A stretch of DNA of 64,000 nt, from NCBI GenBank assembly GCA_016617855.1, contig JAECUM010003215.1, positions 1 through 64,000 of the forward strand, given 5' to 3'. Position 1 is the first letter of the stretch, and every line of letters starts with the position of its first letter. The notes under the pieces are model-generated. The model was not told the origin of the DNA, did not search any database, and was given only the letters and a program-made list of their open reading frames with translations. The translations under genes and the position numbers were made by a program. This stretch comes from Megalonaias nervosa (Eukaryota > Mollusca > Bivalvia > Unionida > Unionidae). This document shows positions 1-11,820 of the stretch, piece after piece.

Positions 1-685
1 CCATGGGGGTGACAGCATGAGTTACCGCACTGGGTGACACAAACCCTAGTGACGTCACTGACGTAAACTCTGAATTTAATTAAGACTCGACAGTACAAGA
101 AATTTTTTTTTGTATAATGTCCATTTACTTTTCCATCAGATACTTAAACTTATATTAAAAATTTCAGAGACAACGAAAACAGCAGAATTTATCATTTGCT
201 TATAATATAAGCAAACACATTATACATACACAGTATACGTATGAACGTGGTAACAGTCAGCATTTTAACACTATGTTTGTCGAGTATGGAGTTCGACCGA
301 AAATATTCACGTGTCAGCTTGTGAATAAGCATGTCACATGCCCTGAGTGTGAGGCTGGCTGATTGGTTGTATGCCATTGTCGATATCGCCAAATGCGTCA
401 GTTCATCCAACCATTCATCATCAATTCTTCCGTTAATTACTAGAAGAAGATATAAAGAAAAACGTATTTGTCATTATGAGGGATGAAGCTTAAGCAATTT
501 GAATTGTGAATGCCCCTGGCATGAAAATGACTAAATTTATTGTAAAATCTAATCGAAGAAAAAACAATAACCGAAAGTTCATGTTCAGTGAAATGCCACC
601 ATGTTACCTGTTCATCAGCCAAATAATACTCGATGTTTAGCCACGTCCATCTTATTTTTGGAGGCCTGGTCCATAGGAGGCGGAG
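1..685. other. No recognisable gene
   Basis: I see no supported gene or repeat family here. A perfect cAMP-response-element palindrome (TGACGTCA) lies at 50-57 followed by a half site, but there is no gene nearby to connect it to, so it may be chance. Confidence 0.4.
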
Positions 686-880
686 CTGTGCCGGATTATC
701 CAATAGGCAGAGTAGACACCGGCCTATGGGCCCCACGCCTTTTAGGGGCCCCGCGACAACGGATCAAAATAATATTGAATTGATTTGGTCTTGAAAGTAT
801 TAGGAGATAATTTGCGGGGGAGGGGGGGGGCCTGAGATTTCGACTGTCTAGGGGCCTCCACAGGGTTTAATCCGGCACTG
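686..880. mobile_element. hAT-like MITE
   Basis: The ends are imperfect terminal inverted repeats (CTGTGCCGGATTA at the left, TAATCCGGCACTG at the right). The interior has the G/C-rich 'ggccc' runs common in hAT-type non-autonomous elements. The eight flanking bases AGGCGGAG and AGGCCGAA match at six of eight positions, close to a hAT 8-bp target duplication. No coding capacity. Confidence 0.5.
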
Positions 881-1676
881 AGGCCGAAGGGGGGGCGGGG
901 GGCTGGGGAAGCAGGATGCACTGGATCGATTACATGATCTTCGAAGGCGGATTTACTGATAGGTCAGTCGTAAATAAAATTATTAAAGTATGTATTATTT
1001 AAATTTTATCAAACAGTATAGTAATTAATCAAGTTTTAAGTGCAGTGACTCTGCATCATTCCTTAATGTATTTAGTCAGTTAATCATCCCGCCCACTCAT
1101 CGTTACCTCAGTTCCAACCTATGGCTCTCCTTTAAAAGTTTGAATGAAACTACTAAAAGATATGAGGCATGAGGAACCGCACGAGTTTACGCAAGTCTTA
1201 CGTATAATGCAAAAATGGTCATACACACGCACACACACACATCAAAGTCATAAATATCGTGATTTGATTGCTTTATCTGCCGGTTTGTTGCTTCTAGTTC
1301 TAATGAGATCTGGCCACCAACAGTGCAGAACATTTTGTCAACATTTTATGATCAATCTTTTTCCTGTAAGTTTTTGAATATCAAGGAGTTGTCAAATTAA
1401 AGGTTTTGCAAGGGTTTTTGTTCCGAAAAGACGATGAAATCTGTTTATTTTAAAAGAGGTTTCGATGTAGATTTGAGATCAGTAATTGGTTGTAATTTCG
1501 GTGATGACTGAGGATTCACCCGATAACCGGATAGAGATGATGGCGTCTGGTAACTGATTTCACTGAATTTATTCTGCAAAAAGTGGGACTTTTTGGAAGA
1601 CATTTTGAAAAGGCACAGAAATTTTTTGTTGGGATTGTGGTCAGTAACCATTGCGGTGATCTAAGTATGTAGAGTT
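881..1676. other. No recognisable gene
   Basis: Short G-run at 887-905 and a brief (CA)n at 1227-1240. Open frames here are short and lack any family signature. Confidence 0.4.
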
Positions 1677-2165
1677 TAGCAGTGTGGTAGCATACATGCG
1701 GTATTGGATGGGTTAGAGATTAGACTGGTAGTATACATGCGGTATTGGATGGGTTAGAGATTTCTTTGGTAGTATACATGCGGTATTGGTCGATCTAGAG
1801 ATTAATTTGGTAGCATACATGTGGTATCGGACGGGTTAGAGATTAGTTTGGTAGTATACATGCGGTTGTTGTTGTTTGATTTAACGCCATTTTCAGCACA
1901 GGATAGACTATACATGGCGGTGTTAACGGCGGAGGAAGAACCCGGGAAAACCCCAGAAAGAACCACTGACCCACGAGAAGCTACTGGCAAGCTTTCTCAC
2001 ATACCCACGCAGACAGGGGTGAGATGGCAATGATCCCGTAACAGTGAGCGCTTTTGACCACTCGGCCACTCGGGGCCTCAGTATACATGTGGTATTGGAT
2101 GGGTTAGAGATTAGATGGGTAGTATACATGCGGTATTGGATGGGTTAGATATTACTTTGGTAGTA
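1677..2165. repeat. 41-bp minisatellite split by a SINE
   Basis: About four and a half copies of a 41-bp unit (TGGTAGTATACATGCGG followed by TATTGGATGGGTTAGAGATT) run to 1864, and about two more continue from 2080. The interruption is SINE family B. Confidence 0.8.
1865..2079 (-). mobile_element. SINE family B, near full length
   Basis: Read on the - strand it has a class-II-type tRNA-like head (GAGGCCCCGAGTGGCCGAGT, box A), a box B around GGTTCGAG-like sequence, the family body (GTGGGTATGTGAGAAAGCTT, then the AGCTTCTCGTGGGTCAGTGG part), and ends ...GGCGTTAAATC with an (AAC)n tail. It interrupts a minisatellite, and AGTATACATG occurs on both sides. Confidence 0.8.
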
Positions 2166-3149
2166 TCAGTTCTGTTTGTCTCAGAGCGAGTTTTCATTTG
2201 TCTCAGCATGAAAGCTTTTTGAAAGGGGAGTCATAAATGATCAAAGACAAGTCATAAATGATCAAAGACAAGTGCTAAATGCTCAAAGACACTAATCGTG
2301 TATCGGATCATGAATATGCATGCAAGATCTGCAAGTTGATCCGTTCACAGCTGATCCATATTCTTGTTTAATTTTAACTACAGTCCTGATTGACCAGAAT
2401 TAGACCTTCTGGTCTGCTCCCCAATCGTATTAAGTCCATGGCTTTTTGAGATTTGTCCTTAGAATATCTAGCATGCAGACGGAACATTAGTTTATTTTTG
2501 TCAAAAGACATGTTATGTTCGTTCTCCGGGACAATATAATGAGGGTAGCTTTTAGTAAGTGGTACCTACCTTGACACAAAAATATATCTTTAGAATAAGC
2601 TAAATTGATAGGATAAAGTTTGTGCAGTAATTTAAAAGAATGTAATGAAAAATTTCCATTTTTGGAGTGTTATAGTAAGCAGAAATTCGCTATGCACACG
2701 CTGCAGACATGACTAATCGCCTGTCGCAAATTCGTTTTTTTGTTGAGAAAAATGTAAATGTAAATGATGTCTAATATAAAAATTAGACCCCGCAGGCATT
2801 AAACTTTTCGTCTTGAGTTTGCAATCAGCTTATCATTTTGTCTCGCTGTTAGATTGTTTTAAAAACCCAAAAGTTTGAGTTGTTATCCCATGACAAGCCC
2901 CGAAACAGCTAGTTTGTTTCAAAATGTGCATTAATCCAGCAATCCTATAGTATATTACAAAAAGTTAGTAATCCTGTACCAGTTTACAAACAGTCGAGAT
3001 ACTGAGCTGAGATTTTTACTCCTGATTGAGACTGTTTATGAAAGGATGACCGAATTTTATTTGGGTCTTTGTTTCTTTTTTTTTATTCGGCGTAGGGGAT
3101 GACTTTTCTGAAAGCAAATGAAGGAGTTTAAGTAACTGTTAAGCAACAG
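2166..3149. other. Mostly featureless; one 24-bp triplication
   Basis: At about 2226-2292 a 24-bp unit (AGTCATAAATGATCAAAGAC type) is present three times. Nothing else recognisable. Confidence 0.4.
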
Positions 3150-5650
3150 TTAAAGTAAGCACGAGATGGAAAAACATCAACTGCTCACTGCTTACAAGAA
3201 TGAACAAATTAGGGGTCATCACGCGTACGAGAATATTTACCAAATCTGTATTGGACATTGAATCTAAGTGCACGTACAAACGCACGCAAAGTTTATCAGT
3301 AGTACTCACCAAATCTTTCCACGGTCTTTTTATATAAAAAAAAATACAAACAACAACAACAACAAACAACCATACCAAATGATCAACTGAGGTACAGACT
3401 GTGTGACAACGAGTACATGCAGATTTTTTTCAAAGATGAGAAAAACTTTGTCACAATTTTGGCAATGAGCTCATTCGAGAGAACCTGGATTTTTTTCCCA
3501 CTTCCCTTATTCCAGATTGAATCAAACTGACATTCAGCAATATCTTCTCGAATCGACAAAGGGAAATTTCTTTGTAAAGTCTAGCTTTCAAAGCATTTTC
3601 ATGTTAGAAAGGACTTAGAATTTAACAATACTTTTCCCTTCAGATTTATTGACCGGGAATCGAGCTTGAAGAATGTGTGATTCTGTGACGTCTTTCAGAT
3701 TAAATTTATCCAATTTCTGGAATAAAGCCAGGTTATCTGACTTGCAATTTTGTAATCTGATAGCTATAAAAACGGAGTAAAATAATTGTTTTGCAAAATA
3801 AACTGCAACATCCTGCAAAGTTTCTCAAAGAATGTTTTTAAATCAACGTCAGCTTGAATTGATAAAATACATAACAGGCTTAATGCAACATCTGTTGTTG
3901 TATATCTATAGATATATTGCATCTCCTTAGCAGTAAATCGATGGCCTCTCTATAACAGAACTATACTCTGACGGCTTGGGTTAAACCAAGTTTCACAACC
4001 AAACAACGCTCGGGGTATTGCACTATTTTCATACAAAATCTTAGCTGTGCGCGGATTAAATCCATTCTTATTTACTCTAATATTAATACAACTGAATAAC
4101 GTATTTGCAAATTAATCTTCAGCCTCGTTAAGTTAGGTATATATTCTGCTATATATAGATAAATTAATGCATAAATGTCTACATGCTTCTGTTTCTTAAA
4201 CATTCTCAAAAGCTAAAGAACTATTGGCTATTGTTTCTTTTGTTGACACTACAGTGTTAGTTTTCTTGGAATTATATCCAGATCCCCACTTAATAGAGTA
4301 CTCGTTAAATATAAGCTGTAACTGATCCAAGCCTGACTTCGAAAGACTTAAAAAGAAAGTTTATCGTCTGCTGTTGTAGGACACGGGCAAGGATTATCAG
4401 AGAATACAAAACCGTGTGTATACGTTGTTAATACATCAAGAAGCTCTTTTATAAACACAATGTAAAGCCTCGGGGATAATATGCCACCTTGGCTTGTATC
4501 TCTTTAAAACCGGAAATCTTCCAGAAATTCATTTAGACAGAAAAACTCTTTTATACATATTCAACGATAAGCTGGTAATCTCTTTCTGTATTCTGAAATG
4601 GATACCAATATGGCGTCATTTTGTAAAACATACCATCATGTCGCAAGTAATAAGAAGCTTTATTTGTTCAAGAATAGCTGCCTACAACTTGCTTTGGTTT
4701 TACTTAACATAACAAACTAGTTCAAGTACTCAAGGAGGTTATGCTACAACCCATACCATTTTGAAAGCCACCCCCACCCCCACCCAGTTCACCACCCCTG
4801 GAGAGGATTAACTGAAAACTCAAAATATTTAAGATCAATATGCATTCTATTTAATAAAATCTTTTCAGAAACCTTACAACTAACTGGAAGAAGCGTCATT
4901 GCTCGTTAATTATTATGATCACGTTTTTTTGTTCCCTCCATTAAAGAGCGTTAATTATTATGATCACGTTTTCTTGTTTCCTCCATTAAAGAGTGTTAAA
5001 ATTAGATCTTATTTTAGCTTATCAGAAACATGTAGAAATATCAAAATAGAGTTGAAAAGAGTAAACAAGACGGATCTAATTGCATTTCACCCGTCTGTAA
5101 GACGCTCATAATTTGTATTATCTATTTCACCTGCCTTTCTCAATTTAATGTCAGAAAGTACAAAAGAAAGCTCATCGTGTGTGATGTAATCTGACTCAAC
5201 ACTACTGGAGGACTCATTCCATGTTACCTCGATTTCACTAACTTCCTTGTGAAAATCCTTATACTTATTGTTTAACTTCGGGGCCGGGCCGGGAAGGAGG
5301 TGGGTGGGGATACGAAGTTTAAAAGTATAGAGTGTATAACGCCCACTGATCAACAATATACGTAGGGGCATGAGAATCAATATCGCAAAATTGCATTTCA
5401 AACCGTCTTTTAGATTTCTGTTTTCTTAAATTAAGAGCTCTCCAAAATTGGTTTTTGAGGTCTACCTCAGGGAACCTATCCAGGGATCGTTTTCTTGTTT
5501 AAAATAATCTGACAGAAAGGTTTCGAAAGATTGTTTTCGCATTTTCGTAACTGGCATAAAATATGTCTTTTTGATCATAAACGTTTTCATTAAGAACAGA
5601 CTCTTGCCTTTTCTTAATCATGGTTTACTGCGATCCCTTCTAATCAGTAT
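3150..5650 (-). pseudogene. Decayed non-LTR retrotransposon (LINE) ORF2: linker, reverse transcriptase and C-terminal part
   Basis: Conceptual pieces on the - strand, in several frames, appear in LINE order: an endonuclease-RT linker (DLKNQFWRALNLRKQKSKRR, about 5400-5470), RT block 1-like sequence (FVLSDIKLRKAGEIDNTNYE, about 5100-5170), the RT signature QGGILSPRLYIVFIKELLD (about 4435-4491), a degenerate catalytic box ADD (4363-4371), the palm/thumb motif NSKKTNTVV (about 4246-4272), and PRALFGCETW (about 3985-4016). Frameshifts and stops between blocks make it non-functional. A 45-bp internal duplication lies at 4903-4995. No usable ORF remains. Confidence 0.8.
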
Positions 5651-6821
5651 TACTATACAGCATTACGAAGGGTTTGAAGTTAAAAATGTGGAGTCTTTCT
5701 GCTCGTAACAGCTATAGCATGAACCACAAACGTATTATAAGCTAATCATAATCTGATTCCATCTGTGCGATCATCATCAGTCTCTAAAAGATTAGAGTCA
5801 TTATAGTATTTAACATGCTACAAGATGGTCACTCCGCCCTTTTCCATGGGTTATTCGTAATGGCCAAACCGTATCCTGGTCAATAGTGGCGGTAGACAAA
5901 TAGCATCAACATCAGTCGACGAACCTAAGTAGTTCCTCAAATGTACAAAGTATATTAGATTAATCCCCATATTTATGCCGGAAAGAGACAAACAAAGCAG
6001 TAGATAAATGGGAAATTGGGATGAATGCTTATTCATCAGATTCTGTCCGGTAATAACCATCAATGTTCCATCGTTTACTAGTTTCTGCAGTAAACCGCTT
6101 TAGGCCAAAATAACTTTACTAAAAGTTTCCCCATATCTGAAGAGCATTTTTCCTTTTATTCTAGCAGATATGGAGTCTGGTCGTTTGCTTTTCGTATTCT
6201 TATGTAAGCTGTATCTGTATCCAAAGAACGATCAGGATATTGTTTCGAGTTCTTAAAGTCCCAATGCCGCCGTTAATGGAAAAAAGTCGTATATGCCGAA
6301 TCAGATGAATAATACAGAATCTTGAAAGATATTGGTTGTTGGGTTTCATTAAAAGCTCTCCCTGGTTGATCTTTTCAGACCATTTAGGGAGGCCCTCCTG
6401 CCCTACATGTAAAGATTGTGCTATTGTATATTTTTTCCTGTTTCTGTAATGTTTGTCTAATGGTATATATTGTGTTATTATATTTATTTTTGTTCTGTAA
6501 TGTTTGTGTAATATGTTATATATTTTTCTTTTATTTATTTTTTTTATTTTTTTTTATTTTATTTTTTTTTTATATTGGTTCTCTCCATCACCAATCGTCC
6601 ACGTATTCATCTTCACGCACTTTGAGAAAATACTCTTCCATCTCTTCTATCATTTGGCTTTCTTCTTTTTCTTGTTCTTTTTCTTTCTGTTTCCTTCTTC
6701 TCTCTCTCCTTTGCCCCTTTCTGTTTCCCTCTCTTGTTCTGCTTTTTTGTTGTTGTTGTGTCTGTAGAGTGGGTTATTTGTAATCCTGTTATTGGTTCCT
6801 GTGCCTGGATTTGTCGACTCT
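5651..6821 (-). other. Possible decayed upstream part of the LINE; T-rich tract
   Basis: This is where the endonuclease domain of the LINE on the - strand would be expected, but I could not identify its motifs with confidence. 6500-6590 is a low-complexity T/A-rich tract, and 6640-6770 is pyrimidine-rich. Confidence 0.3.
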
Positions 6822-6827
6822 TTATTT

Positions 6828-6861
<34 letters not shown>

Positions 6862-7900
6862 CTATGTCTTGATTGTTGTTGTTGTTCTTTCATTACTGTT
6901 TCTGACAAATTGATTCTTTGGATTCCTGCTGCTAATATCCCTGTTTCTGTTGTCCCAGGAAATTGTTGATTCTGTTTCCCTTGATTTTCTTTTTCTACTA
7001 TTCCTGTTTGTCCCTGGTTTGTTTCCTGTGACTTATTCTCTAGTACCTTTCTCTTTACGTGTTGTTGTTGATTTTGCTGTTGCTGGTTCAGCCTTTGTCT
7101 TGGTTGTTGTTGTTGCTCTTTTGTTGTTATAGGTGTCAAAAATGTTCTTTGGATTTCTACTGTGAGTACTTCGGATGGTATTTGTACTTGTAATTTTTGT
7201 TTCTCTTGTTGTTTATTTTCCTGTACTCCTTTCGTTTGTCGATCTATTTCTGTTAATTTTACCTCATTTCCCTTTCCTTTTCTTCTATCTTGTTGCAGTT
7301 GTAGGCCTATTTGTTGCTGATTTAGTGTTTTCCCTGATCTTTGCTTGGAAACCGGTGTCTCTGGGATGGTGGTATTGTTGCATTCGTTGCCTTTATTTGT
7401 CTCACTTCGTGTTGATTCTGTGAGTTTTTTGGACATTTTTGAGGGGCATGTCCAGTTTGACCACAACGATTACACTTCCTTTTATATATACAACCCTTAT
7501 ACCATGATTTGGTGAGGAAGCCATTCAAGAAAAAGGCTCTTTTAACTTCTGTCAATCTAGTCTTTTCAATTTCTAGTATCCGTATACCATTAAAAATTTT
7601 GGTTAAAGGGATCGTATCTAGTCTTGCTGCTATGACCTTTATTTTTAATTTCTCTTCAAATTTCTCTACTGTAGCTTGCAGCGGTATCTCTAGTGGAATG
7701 TCAGATAAATGGAGTTCAGCCGTTTGTTTTTTTATTTTCTTCAACATGGGCGCTGGTTTTCTTACTGTCACATTACGAGTCATGTAATTTTCCCTCGAAC
7801 TGAGAAACCCGTCCATTATTTTAACATGCGTACGAATTAATCCGATGTTGATCGGCGTTATCCGTGGATCAACCGATTTTAGTCGAAAGCTGGCACACAA
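6822..7900 (-). pseudogene. Retroelement ORF1-like region: CCHC zinc knuckle plus Q-rich tail, frameshifted
   Basis: The first frame (7900 to 7322, 192 codons) has a region like the nucleic-acid-binding part of Tx1/L1-type ORF1 proteins (ELHLSDIPLEIPLQATVE, residues 62-79), then one CX2CX4HX4C knuckle at residues 143, 146, 151 and 156 (CNRCGQTGHAPQKC). A second frame (7466 to 6822, 214 codons) overlaps it by 145 nt and continues as a Gln/Lys-rich tail ending in a polyQ run made by the (GTT)n at about 6825-6860. One shift between frames joins them. It lies just upstream of, and in the same orientation as, the decayed LINE ORF2, so it may be its ORF1; family assignment is inference. Confidence 0.6.
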
Positions 7901-7962
7901 GATATAATGACCTCACCTCTGTAAACATAAGAAGCCAACGCCACGTTATATTGGCTTCTCTT

Positions 7963-8250
7963 CTACTCAAGTTCACCCTTCAAAGCATTCCAGTGCCCAA
8001 GCTGATCACCAATAATCACCCGAGTCTTATTTTTATCTAATGCATGTTTTTTCTTCTCAGATTCGCTTAAAATAATGTGAACTTGCCTCTTTTCATTCTC
8101 TCTCGAATCTGTGCGCCACGTGCGCATGTTGTTATTTTTCGAGTATTCACTAATGGGATTTGGCGAATGTATCACATCACTACCTTTGGAACACTCACGA
8201 ACAAGAACGGAATTGCGAACTTCGTAGACTGAATTGAGGGATGGCACCAT
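7963..8250 (-). CDS. Possible first exon of an uncharacterised protein
   Basis: A 95-codon frame starting MVPSLNSVYEVRNS ends with KTRVIIGDQLGHWNALKGEL, which resembles a short motif (RVxIG...W..LK) I associate with many uncharacterised invertebrate proteins that recur near zinc fingers. The motif is cut at AAGG|GTGAAC, a possible donor, so this could be an exon 1 or a retro-copied fragment. No downstream exon was found. Confidence 0.3.
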   Translation of the reverse strand: MVPSLNSVYEVRNSVLVRECSKGSDVIHSPNPISEYSKNNNMRTWRTDSRENEKRQVHIILSESEKKKHALDKNKTRVIIGDQLGHWNALKGELE

Positions 8251-8879
8251 TTAATTCTAAACTAAATATTTGAACGTCGTTGGAACCTAACATCTTGACT
8301 ATTTCAAAGAACAGTCTATGTCAGATATTTTTTTTTTCAAAATCATTTCCTTCCTTCCGATTTTTAGTTACATCCGAGAATGGCGAAATTTATTATAAAC
8401 TGTGACATTGGGGCTTTAAGCTATTCTTAATTTTGTTTCTTTGAGGGGTACACATTCGTGTGAAGCTCGAGCGACGACGGTTGAAAGAGAGAGAGATGCA
8501 AGCCCTGAGGTAAAAAAACCAACCTTTTTTCTAAATGTAGGTTTGATCCAGTAATCATAAAGCAGTATGTGATCTTTGAAATGAGATTTTTCTCGAGAAT
8601 GGGACATTCTAGGAAAATCGGATCTGGCTTTATTTGGGCTTTTTGCGCAGGGGTCCTGAGAAATTGACTGAAAGGAGCTGAACCCTTGGACACTACCTAG
8701 TCCCACATTATTTGGGAACAAGTTGGATGGATGACCCTCGGCTAGCGAAGATACTCACCTCATCGCGGAACTACCTAGACCAACATCGTCTGTTAGAGAA
8801 AAGCAAAAAATAGAGCAAAGTGAACAAATTAAAAACAGGTTGCAACAACTTAGTGTTGTAATGGATTTGTTGGTGGGCT
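8251..8879. other. No recognisable gene
   Basis: A 101-codon and an 88-codon frame overlap on the - strand (8416-8721) but neither shows a known motif, and I do not support them as genes. Confidence 0.4.
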
Positions 8880-9660
8880 TTAACTCTGTAATGTGGAGAT
8901 TTGAATATAATTCCAAGAAAACTAACACTGTAGTGTTCAACGAAAACTCGTCTGACTACAAAAGAAACAATATACAATGATTATTGGGTTTTGAGAGTGT
9001 TCACGAAACAGAAGCATGTAGACATTTGGTTGTTAATATGTAGAAGTATAGTAGAAAAGATACCAAACTTAGAGAAGCTATATATAAACTTGTAAGTACC
9101 TCCTTCAGTTTTATTCATATTTTGGTAAATAAGAATGTATTTAATCCGTCCACAGCTTATATCTTGTATGAAACTACTGCAATGCCCCGGGCGTTGTATG
9201 GTTGTGAAATTCCACTTCCATCTTTTATATGACAATGCTTTTCATGAAAACATTTCTCTTAGTCGATTTTAAGAAGTTATTGCTTAATGGCAATGGAACA
9301 TATTCCTAACAACAAGTTTGTCAGTAACCCTTGGGAAGTTGGAAAGAAAAATTCAGGGATCTCCTGTTTGCTTCTTGCCAACATTGTGACAATTTTTGTT
9401 TCTCATCTTTGGAAAAATCCGCATGTACTCGTTGTCAAACAGTCTGCCCCTCAGTGGTTGATCATTTTACATTCGTATATAGTTTTCTTACACAAGACCG
9501 TGACAAGTTTTGGTGTGATTATTAATAAACTTGAGGTGCATGTTTGCATGAACTTAGATTCAATGTCCAATATTGAGTTTGGTGACTAATATCTTAAAAT
9601 TGGTGACAAGTGATTTGTTAATTCTTTTAATTAATGAACAGTTGATGTGTTTACATCTGA
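8880..9660 (+). pseudogene. Second copy of the same LINE family, opposite orientation, 3' part of ORF2
   Basis: On the + strand this repeats the order seen in the 3150-5650 element: EYNSKKTNTVV (about 8901-8937), NVFNPSTAYILYET (about 9133-9175), PRALYGCEI (9184-9210), and a Cys/His C-terminal segment (CQHCDNF, CTRCQTVCPSVVDHF, RDKFW; about 9385-9520). Non-coding similarity to the other copy continues to about 9660. Stops and frame changes are present, so it is a dead copy. Confidence 0.75.
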
Positions 9661-9881
9661 TATGTGTTTTAACTGTTGTTTCCATGTGGAGAAAATGTAC
9701 AAGAAACTTTTGACTACATCGAACGTATTCCTAGCAACAAGTTTGTCAGTAACTCTATAATTTGGTTTATTAACAATATCTATTCTGGCTGGTTCATTAT
9801 CGGTAGTATTTATATCATAGCAATTGATAACCATTTTAATTCTTTTAATATGAAGGAAACAATAACTGATTTGAGACAACT
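9661..9881. other. Short duplicated motif, otherwise nothing
   Basis: The stretch at 9720-9752 (CTAGCAACAAGTTTGTCAGT) repeats 9304-9334, so part of the LINE 3' region seems duplicated here. Confidence 0.4.
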
Positions 9882-10192
9882 CCTGGCACCTAATGGTTAG
9901 AGCGTCCGCCTTGGATGCGGGAGGTCGCTGGTTCTAACCCCGACCGAGTCATACCAAAGACATAAAAATGGTACTAGAATCTGCCTCGCCTGGCGCTCAG
10001 CATTAAGAAGTTAGTGTTCAGACTGGTCGGCCTGGTGTCAGGATAATATGACTGGGTGGGACATCATGCTACATGTTTGCGGCATGGTGCCCCAGTGCTA
10101 GAAATCACTATACTGCCACACTGCAGACGCCGTAGCGATATGACTGAACAATTGTTAAAGCTACGTTAAAAATCCAAATCACACACTCACAC
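9882..10192 (+). mobile_element. SINE family A, full length
   Basis: A tRNA-like head carries box A (TGGTTAGAGCG) and box B (GGTTCTAACCC). The family body follows (CTCGCCTGGCGCTCAGCATT, then the TGCCACACTGCAGAC part) and ends AAATCCAAATCACAC with a short CA tail. Five other copies of this family occur in the window. Confidence 0.85.
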
Positions 10193-11270
10193 TGATTTGG
10201 TAATGAATTTTTTAATAAGTAAAAACTACCTTGCAACCGTGACAGTTGTGTCCGTGAAAATGTTAATTCCGCTATTATAAAGTCTAGGAAATATATAAAA
10301 AAAAAAAAAAACAAACTACGGTCTGAAGATATACTCATTTAATTTTCCTCAGCTCTCATGGTCAATGTTAACCATATATACATTTATTTATATATTGTAT
10401 TGCGTCAATGTACGTTGTTTCTCACCATTAATTACTGTACTTTCTATTTTACACTGTTTTATCAGTAATACTGATTGTACTCTTCGCAATATATGGAAGA
10501 TATAAAGATATCAATCAATCAATCAATATTACAACCACGCGGACACAGGTAAGTTGTGAGTGATGTGTAAAGGTAAGCACATTTGACCACGCTGCCACCC
10601 GGGGGTCTCCAGTAAGTGATTTAAATCAAAATAGACTGACACGTTTCTCCCGTTACAAACTATCATTGATCATGATTAGTGTCTGAAGCAAGAAGTCCAA
10701 AGCGGGGAGATTAATTATTTATCCACCATCAGCAGTTTAGACGGAAGAGGGGATTGAAGGGCTGTCGTGTTTTTAAAGCAGCTGAAAGGCAGAATGGTAT
10801 TCTAATAAGGAGAGGTGGGATATGGGATAAAATGGGAGTCAGTCGCCTTTTCGAATGAAATATTAGCAGCCTCTGGTTGGTAAATCTGACGAAAAACGTC
10901 TGTGATATAAAAATGGATGCTGTTCCAAACTTCAATGGTGGAATATTATATAACAGGGATTGCTTGTCATTTATAGGCATGGGGTGTGGGTAATGCCCCC
11001 CGTCAGCAGTGCCACCACTATCCATTGCTACACCTCACCTCTTGGCGGTGGTATATATGAATCCTTTTCTCTGTCCGTCCATCCGTCCGTCACACGAAGG
11101 CGCTGCGAACCGAACGGGTATAGGTTCAAATCCCAAGATTGGATCAGCTTGGACTAGCAACCGTGGCGTGTCCTTGGGCAAAGATCTTTACTTCAGTTTG
11201 TCTCGGCACTAAATAACCTACTTGTATTGATGTACCGTAAAACACCAAATTTATAAGAGCAACTTCGCTC
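10193..11270. other. No gene; LINE-like 3' tail
   Basis: At about 10480-10530 ATATAAAGATATCAATCAA runs into a (CAAT)n run, which looks like a retroelement 3' tail. Sequence at 11040-11220 has a weak tRNA-SINE-like look (GGTTCAAATCCC, CCTTGGGCAAAGATCTTTAC) and may be a further decayed SINE. Confidence 0.35.
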
Positions 11271-11820
11271 ATCACACGATTATTCTGAAAGGAACTAGTC
11301 GCACAACATTTGATGGATCGCCATGAAACCTGTTAAAAGTCATCATCTGGTGATGTGCACATTGAGCAATCACTTTGCTTACACAAGTTCTTACAGAGTT
11401 ATTGCCCTTTTTGCCTTGCAGGTCGGTGTAGGGCATGATACGATCTTATCATTTTCAGTGGATTGCTACGACGCTTTTTACATGTTATGATGACATGTAG
11501 ATGCCTATCGACAAATCACTACTTTGCGATTTTTGCTAGAGTTATTGCCCTTCTTTGATTTGCAGCGGGATGTAACGTATTTACAACAATCTTGTGAATA
11601 AAACTACCGTCACATAAGTTTTGGTGAATTGCCATGAAACTTGATATATTTGATGATAATTATCTAAAGAAACACATACCGATATATCGCTGTTAAAGTT
11701 GTTGCTCGTTTTGTCTTTATGACTTGGATATATTGTACGACCGAATATTGTATACAGAATTAGTCTCACAGCTGTGAATGTGTCGGCCTGAAACTTTGTA
11801 CATGACCTAATCGCCTCAGA
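11271..11820. repeat. Diverged tandem repeat of about 150 bp
   Basis: Three diverged units share a 'cgccatgaaac(c/t)tg' start and an 'agagttattgccctt' end; the latter recurs at about 11394 and 11540 and, weakly, at about 11695. Related 'catgaaacttgg' units occur at 39100-39510 and 51000-51420. Confidence 0.5.

Noticed and set aside
50..57. A cAMP-response element as a promoter mark
   Set aside because: An 8-bp palindrome without a neighbouring gene is not enough.
6418..6783. A 121-codon + strand frame rich in Phe, Leu, Ser and Cys
   Set aside because: T-rich low complexity; the opposite strand carries the more credible Q-rich frame next to it.
8416..8721. 101-codon and 88-codon overlapping frames on the - strand
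   Set aside because: No recognisable motif, and two frames overlap the same DNA.
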